From an uncultured Slackia sp. (GTDB lineage: Bacteria > Actinomycetota > Coriobacteriia > Coriobacteriales > Eggerthellaceae): a DNA stretch of 10,853 bases. Below, piece after piece: positions 7,854 through 10,853 of this stretch (position 1 is its first letter; each line of letters starts with the position of its first letter). The notes under the pieces are model-generated. The model was not told the DNA's origin. It searched no databases and saw nothing but the letters and a program-made list of their open reading frames with translations. A program made the position numbers and the translations under genes. Location of the stretch: assembly GCA_900555495.1 (NCBI GenBank), contig USLD01000030.1, positions 1 to 10,853 on the forward strand, given 5' to 3'.

Positions 7854-7947
7854 GGGCGTTGCTGCGCGGCCGGCCGTATTCCTTTCGGGGCCTAGTCTCC
7901 ATTTGTGTCGGCTTTGTGTATCGCATCGATGGGGCCCGCGAATCGCG

Positions 7948-7978
7948 TTGACTATGACGTTGCGTCATAGTTTTTCAT
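7948..7978 (+). promoter_or_regulatory. MerR-type promoter with perfect palindromic operator for the MFS gene
   Basis: TTGACT (7948-7953) and TTTCAT (7973-7978) are spaced 19 bp. The spacer holds a perfect inverted repeat: ACTATGACG (7951-7959), TTG, CGTCATAGT (7963-7971). Its left arm overlaps the -35. Position and spacing are those of MerR activator sites, and a MerR gene ends just upstream. A further half-site, CGTCATA (7985-7991), lies exactly 22 bp after the right arm, about two helical turns, at the expected transcription start. Confidence 0.8.
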
Positions 7979-8023
7979 ACGGAGCGTCATACCGATTTCA
8001 TTCCGTGAAGAAAGGAACGCTCC

Positions 8024-9244
8024 ATGACGAAGCTGCGTGCCACTTTGCCGTTCGTCATCTCGAACTCGTTCTCCCTGTTGGGCAATTCCATCGCCGGCGT
8101 CGTGTTGCCGCTCGTGCTGCTCGCCAAGACCGGTGACGCCCTTGCAGCGGGAACACTCGCCATCGTGTGCGCCGTGCCTCAGGTTCTGGCGGGCGTGTTC
8201 GGCGGCGCACTGCTCGACCGTATGAACAGGCGCGATCTTTCCGTCGTTTCCGACATCATCTCCGCGGCATCCATCGCCGCGCTTCCGATCATCGACGCCA
8301 CGGTGGGCCTGTCGTTCGGCTGGTTCGTCCTTTGCGGTATCGTCGGCGCCGTGGGCGATATCCCCGGCATGACGGCACGCGACACGCTGCTGCCGGCCGT
8401 GGTCAAACACGACGGCCTCGAATTGCAGAAATTCATGGGCGTCGCCCAGTCCGTCGAAAACCTCGTGGTCATCGTTGGACCCGCCGTCGCCTCGATGGGC
8501 ATGGGCCTTCTGGGGTCTGCCAATACCCTGTGGCTGACGGCCGCCATGTCCACGATCGCCGCGGTCGTGACGCTGTTCGTGCCCCGCGCGGTGGGCGTTC
8601 CCGGCAAGGCGGAGAAGGCCGAGGATTCCAGCAAGGGTTTGGTCAAGACGGCCGTCGCGTCGACCAAGGAAGGCGTGCGCGTTCTGTTCGCCAGCCATCC
8701 CGTGCTGCGCGCATCGGTGGTTCTCGGCATGTTGATCGTAATCGTCATGGGAAGCTACCAGGGCATGGTGCTGCCCGTGTTCTTCACGCAGGAGAACGCC
8801 CCGACGCTTCTGGGCTATGTGCTTTCGGCCATGTCGGTGGGCGCGCTTATCGGGTCGCTCGTCTATGCGAAGTGCGCCTATGCGCTCAAGCGCCGTACGT
8901 GGTACGTGATTTCGTTCGTCGGCATGGCGTTCGGCGTGGCGGCCTTGGGCTCTCTGTGGTCTTACGAGGTGCTGTTGCTGGGCGCGGCGTTGCTCGGCCT
9001 GGCGTCGGGACCCGTGTCGGCCCTGTTCGGCTTCTTCGTGTACGGCCTGATTCCCGACGAGCATCGCGGCGCGGCCCTCGGTACGCAGAATTCGCTGCTT
9101 TTGGTGGTGACGCCGGTGGCCGTGTTCGCAACCTCGATCGTGATCGAAATCGTGGGCGTAGGCACGACGTCGTTCGTCCTTGCGGCCGCGTGGCTCGCGC
9201 TGACGGTTTACGCGCTTGCCATGAAGGCGATGCGCGAAATCTAG
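8024..9244 (+). CDS. MFS transporter, probable efflux pump
   Basis: A 406-residue integral membrane protein with the length and even hydrophobic spacing of a 12-helix major facilitator. The first helix pair is joined by FGGALLDRMNRRDL (residues 64-77), the MFS loop 2-3 signature (G-x3-D-R-x-x-R). A charged cytoplasmic loop of about 40 residues (PRAVGVPGKAEKAEDSS and onward, from about residue 187) separates the two halves. IPDEHRGAALGTQNSLLL is the matching loop in the second half, with the P-x-x-x-R-G pattern common in MFS_3 exporters. No substrate-specific motif is recognised. AAAGGA sits 7 nt before the ATG. Expression is probably controlled by the upstream MerR protein through the palindromic promoter at 7948-7978, the standard design of inducible drug or metabolite efflux. 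The direction of transport is inferred from this context. Confidence 0.88.
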   Translation: MTKLRATLPFVISNSFSLLGNSIAGVVLPLVLLAKTGDALAAGTLAIVCAVPQVLAGVFGGALLDRMNRRDLSVVSDIISAASIAALPIIDATVGLSFGWFVLCGIVGAVGDIPGMTARDTLLPAVVKHDGLELQKFMGVAQSVENLVVIVGPAVASMGMGLLGSANTLWLTAAMSTIAAVVTLFVPRAVGVPGKAEKAEDSSKGLVKTAVASTKEGVRVLFASHPVLRASVVLGMLIVIVMGSYQGMVLPVFFTQENAPTLLGYVLSAMSVGALIGSLVYAKCAYALKRRTWYVISFVGMAFGVAALGSLWSYEVLLLGAALLGLASGPVSALFGFFVYGLIPDEHRGAALGTQNSLLLVVTPVAVFATSIVIEIVGVGTTSFVLAAAWLALTVYALAMKAMREI

Positions 9245-9249
9245 CGGCG

Positions 9250-9274
9250 AAGCGCGCAGGGAAGAGGCGCTTTT
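9250..9274 (+). terminator. Candidate intrinsic terminator after the MFS gene
   Basis: AAGCGC (9250-9255) pairs with GCGCTT (9267-9272) around an 11-nt loop, and the descending arm runs into TTTT (9271-9274). It lies 6 bp past the MFS stop codon. Stem and U run are short, so termination may be partial. An overlapping alternative stem is AGCGCG (9251-9256) with CGCGCT (9275-9280), followed by a second T run at 9286-9289. Confidence 0.45.
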
Positions 9275-9344
9275 CGCGCTGCTCGTTTTCTGTGGTCGCG
9301 GGGGTTTCGCGCCGCGCCGGGGCGTGCCGGCTTTTCGCGTGCGT

Positions 9345-9350
9345 TATGAT
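9345..9350 (+). promoter_or_regulatory. Candidate -10 element for the DUF2797-feoAB unit
   Basis: TATGAT is a good -10, 50 bp before the ATG at 9401, in the 156-bp gap after the MFS gene. No recognisable -35 is found at 16-18 bp. The predicted leader holds a short palindrome GCGCAT-G-ATGCGC (9375-9387) just before the ribosome site. Confidence 0.35.
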
Positions 9351-9374
9351 TCGCAACGAAAAACAGCTATGAAA

Positions 9375-9387
9375 GCGCATGATGCGC
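9375..9387. repeat. Short palindrome in the leader of the DUF2797-like gene
   Basis: GCGCAT (9375-9380) and ATGCGC (9382-9387) flank a single G, 13 bp before the start codon. It could be a small operator or chance; as RNA the loop is too tight for a full stem. Confidence 0.3.
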
Positions 9388-9400
9388 GAGAGGTGAAGGC

Positions 9401-10300
9401 ATGCCGCGTTTCTTTCCCGAATCCACCCTGGTTTTTTCAGGCCTGGGGTACGGACCGGAAGGTCCTTATTTGCAGATGAACGACCTGGAGGCGCAGAAGC
9501 AGATGCGTCTGCCGGTCTTGGGTCGCACGTTCACGCTCAAGAAGCTTCCGAAGCGATACTGCATCGGTCCGTTCGATTTGAAGACCTATGAGTCGAGCGC
9601 GTGTCCGCTTATGACGGAACTGCCCGATGCAGGCGCGTATAGCGACGACATGTGCCCGGCGTGTCGCGAGGCCACGGGCTTCAATCCTGCGTTCTATAAT
9701 GCCGACGCCATCTCGCCGCAGCAGCGTGCTTACAACCTGACCCCGCATTTCGTGTACATGGCGTATTTCTCGCCGTCGCATCTGAAGGTGGGCATCTCGT
9801 CGGAGACGCGCGGCATCGAGCGCCTGCTCGAACAGGGCGCGCGCGTGGCCGGCATCCTCAAACGCTATCCCAACGCCGACGAGGCCCGCGCACTCGAGGC
9901 GAAGCTGTGCGCCCAGGACGGCATTCTGGAAACCATGCGCTTGGGAACGAAGAACAAGCTGCTCAGCGAGCCGTTCAACGCGCAGGCCGCTATGGACTGC
10001 GTGCTCGAGACGGCGCGCGCCCACGGGGTCGAGCCCGAATGCGGCGTGCTGGACCTGACGCCGTACTATTTCGGCGCGGGGGCGCAGGTGCCCGAAATGA
10101 TTCAGGCGCCCGATGGCTCTCCCGCCGACGCCTGTGCGGGCCGTTGCGTCGGCATGATCGGCGGCACGCTCGCGTTGGAGCAGCAGGGCAACGTGTTCGT
10201 GGTGCCGGTGAAAGATTGGGAATCGCACGAGGTGGAAATCACCGTGGGCGAGGTGCTCGTCGAATACGATTACGAGCCGCAGCAGATGGGGCTGTGGTAA
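9401..10300 (+). CDS. DUF2797-like protein with Cys motif and GIY-YIG-like core
   Basis: A 299-residue protein of unknown function, most like the DUF2797 family as I remember it. Residues 54-88 hold four Cys in a C-x13-C-x16-C-x2-C pattern (Cys54, 68, 85, 88), a probable zinc site. Residues 117-170 read FVYMAYFSPSHLKVGISSETR, ERLLEQGARVAGIL and ARALEAKLC. This is the order of elements (Tyr-bearing strand, K-V-G-I-S/T, Arg, downstream Glu) seen in compact GIY-YIG-fold domains such as T5orf172/Mug113. Arg137 and Glu166 would be the candidate catalytic pair. Residues 215-299 form a separate C-terminal part ending EYDYEPQQMGLW. No membrane segments or signal peptide. A GAGG/GAAGG-rich leader precedes the ATG. 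Its stop overlaps the start of the FeoA-FeoB gene by one base (TAATG), so the two are probably translated together. Whether it acts in nucleic-acid processing or iron handling is unknown. Confidence 0.75.
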   Translation: MPRFFPESTLVFSGLGYGPEGPYLQMNDLEAQKQMRLPVLGRTFTLKKLPKRYCIGPFDLKTYESSACPLMTELPDAGAYSDDMCPACREATGFNPAFYNADAISPQQRAYNLTPHFVYMAYFSPSHLKVGISSETRGIERLLEQGARVAGILKRYPNADEARALEAKLCAQDGILETMRLGTKNKLLSEPFNAQAAMDCVLETARAHGVEPECGVLDLTPYYFGAGAQVPEMIQAPDGSPADACAGRCVGMIGGTLALEQQGNVFVVPVKDWESHEVEITVGEVLVEYDYEPQQMGLW

Positions 10301-10853
10301 TGGCGCGCGGCATGATGACGCTCGACGCGATAACGCAGGGCCAGGACGCGATCATCGCGTCGGTCGATTGCGTCGAACCGTCGTTGCGCAAACACATTCT
10401 GGATATGGGCCTGACGCCCGGCACCGAGGTGACGTTCGTCAAATGCGCTCCGATGGGCGATCCTATGGAGGTGCGCCTGCGCGGCTACGAGCTGACGTTG
10501 CGCAAGGAGGATGCCGCGCATATCAAGGTGCGCGACGTGCATGCCGCCCATAACCTGCGCCGCGTCAATCCCGCCCAGCGCGATACCGTGCATCCCGGCA
10601 GGGGAGAGTCGAAATCGTTTCGTCCGCGCGCCGGCGAGCGCGCCAAAGCGGCCGACGCTCCGCTGACCTTCGCGTTGGCAGGCAACCAAAACTGCGGCAA
10701 GACCACGCTATTCAACCAGCTCACGGGCTCGAACCAGCACGTGGGCAATTTTCCGGGCGTTACGGTGACGCGCAAGGACGGCACTATCCGCAAGCACGAC
10801 GAGGCTACGGTGGTCGACCTGCCCGGCATCTATTCGCTCTCGCCCTACACGGG
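10300..10853 (+). CDS. feoB: FeoA-FeoB fusion, ferrous iron transporter (3' end outside window)
   Basis: The frame is open from ATG 10300 to the end of the window (184 codons). Residues 7-80 are a FeoA-type SH3-like domain (MTLDAITQGQDAIIASVD, then LRKHILDMGLTPGTEVTFVK and MEVRLRGYELTLRKEDA). A basic linker of about 40 residues follows. From residue 122 the FeoB G domain starts: LTFALAGNQNCGKTTLFNQLTG (G1, with Lys134-Thr135), HVGNFPGVTV (switch I with G2 Thr155) and VVDLPGIYSLSPYT (G3, DLPG at 173-176). FeoB imports Fe2+ across the inner membrane; the missing remainder should hold the transmembrane gates. G1 has Gln130 where Pro is usual in FeoB. Start: the ATG at 10300 overlaps the upstream stop by one base and has GGGG about 12 nt upstream; ATGs at 10312 and 10315 are possible. 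Cotranscribed with the DUF2797-like gene. Confidence 0.93.
   Translation, partial: MARGMMTLDAITQGQDAIIASVDCVEPSLRKHILDMGLTPGTEVTFVKCAPMGDPMEVRLRGYELTLRKEDAAHIKVRDVHAAHNLRRVNPAQRDTVHPGRGESKSFRPRAGERAKAADAPLTFALAGNQNCGKTTLFNQLTGSNQHVGNFPGVTVTRKDGTIRKHDEATVVDLPGIYSLSPYT

Noticed and set aside
7981..8023. GGAGCGT (7981-7987) and ACGCTCC (8017-8023) as a hairpin hiding the MFS ribosome site
   Set aside because: The stem is 7 bp with a 29-nt loop, and its 5' arm is at or before the expected transcription start, so it would not be wholly in the mRNA.
7952..9064. Minus-strand open frame of 370 codons opposite the MFS gene
   Set aside because: His/Arg/Gln-rich shadow product; the plus-strand frame has proper membrane segments and a good ribosome site.
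9346..9372. Eight-codon leader peptide MIRNEKQL before the DUF2797-like gene
   Set aside because: No ribosome site, overlaps the proposed -10, and shows no attenuator structure or amino-acid run.

Overview
The window is GC-rich, compactly organised bacterial DNA. Gene types, strong AGGAGG-type ribosome sites and protein flavour (TTGAC-type MerR promoters, Glu/Ala/Arg-rich proteins) suggest an anaerobic actinobacterium, most likely class Coriobacteriia (Eggerthellaceae-like). That placement is a judgement from the sequence, not a database match. All genes but one are on the plus strand. The genes at both ends run out of the window.

Layout: (1) The 5' end of an unusual aldo/keto-reductase-family gene is on the minus strand (446 to 1), with its promoter in a 264-bp divergent gap. 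(2) Ferrochelatase hemH (711-1703) follows, with a palindromic candidate operator and a possible terminator. (3) A four-gene operon comes next (1916-5170): an AdhR/NmlR-like MerR regulator, then larE, larB and larC, the three genes that build the nickel-pincer nucleotide (NPN) cofactor of lactate racemase LarA. The regulator overlaps larE by 4 bp. Its promoter carries a dyad very like the AdhR operator. LarE is C-terminally short. LarC carries a long Asp/Gly-His repeat encoded by a hexanucleotide tandem array. LarA is not in the window. (4) A polytopic GT-C-type glycosyltransferase-like membrane protein (5288-6928). (5) A second, larger MerR regulator (6969-7853) and an MFS exporter (8024-9244), with a perfect 21-bp palindrome in a 19-bp-spacer promoter between them. 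(6) A DUF2797-like Cys-rich protein (9401-10300) that overlaps by one base a FeoA-FeoB fusion running off the end (10300-10853).

Working picture: the lar operon makes NAD-derived P2CMN (LarB), sulfurates it (LarE) and inserts nickel (LarC), probably under an electrophile-sensing MerR protein. This would be a different control from the CRP-type LarR of Lactiplantibacillus. The MerR/MFS pair looks like a drug- or metabolite-inducible efflux module. HemH, LarC and FeoAB all handle metals, but the sequence does not show that they are co-regulated. The best leads are the regulator-lar coupling, the short LarE, the LarC His repeat, the catalytically atypical reductase and the DUF2797-feoAB overlap.
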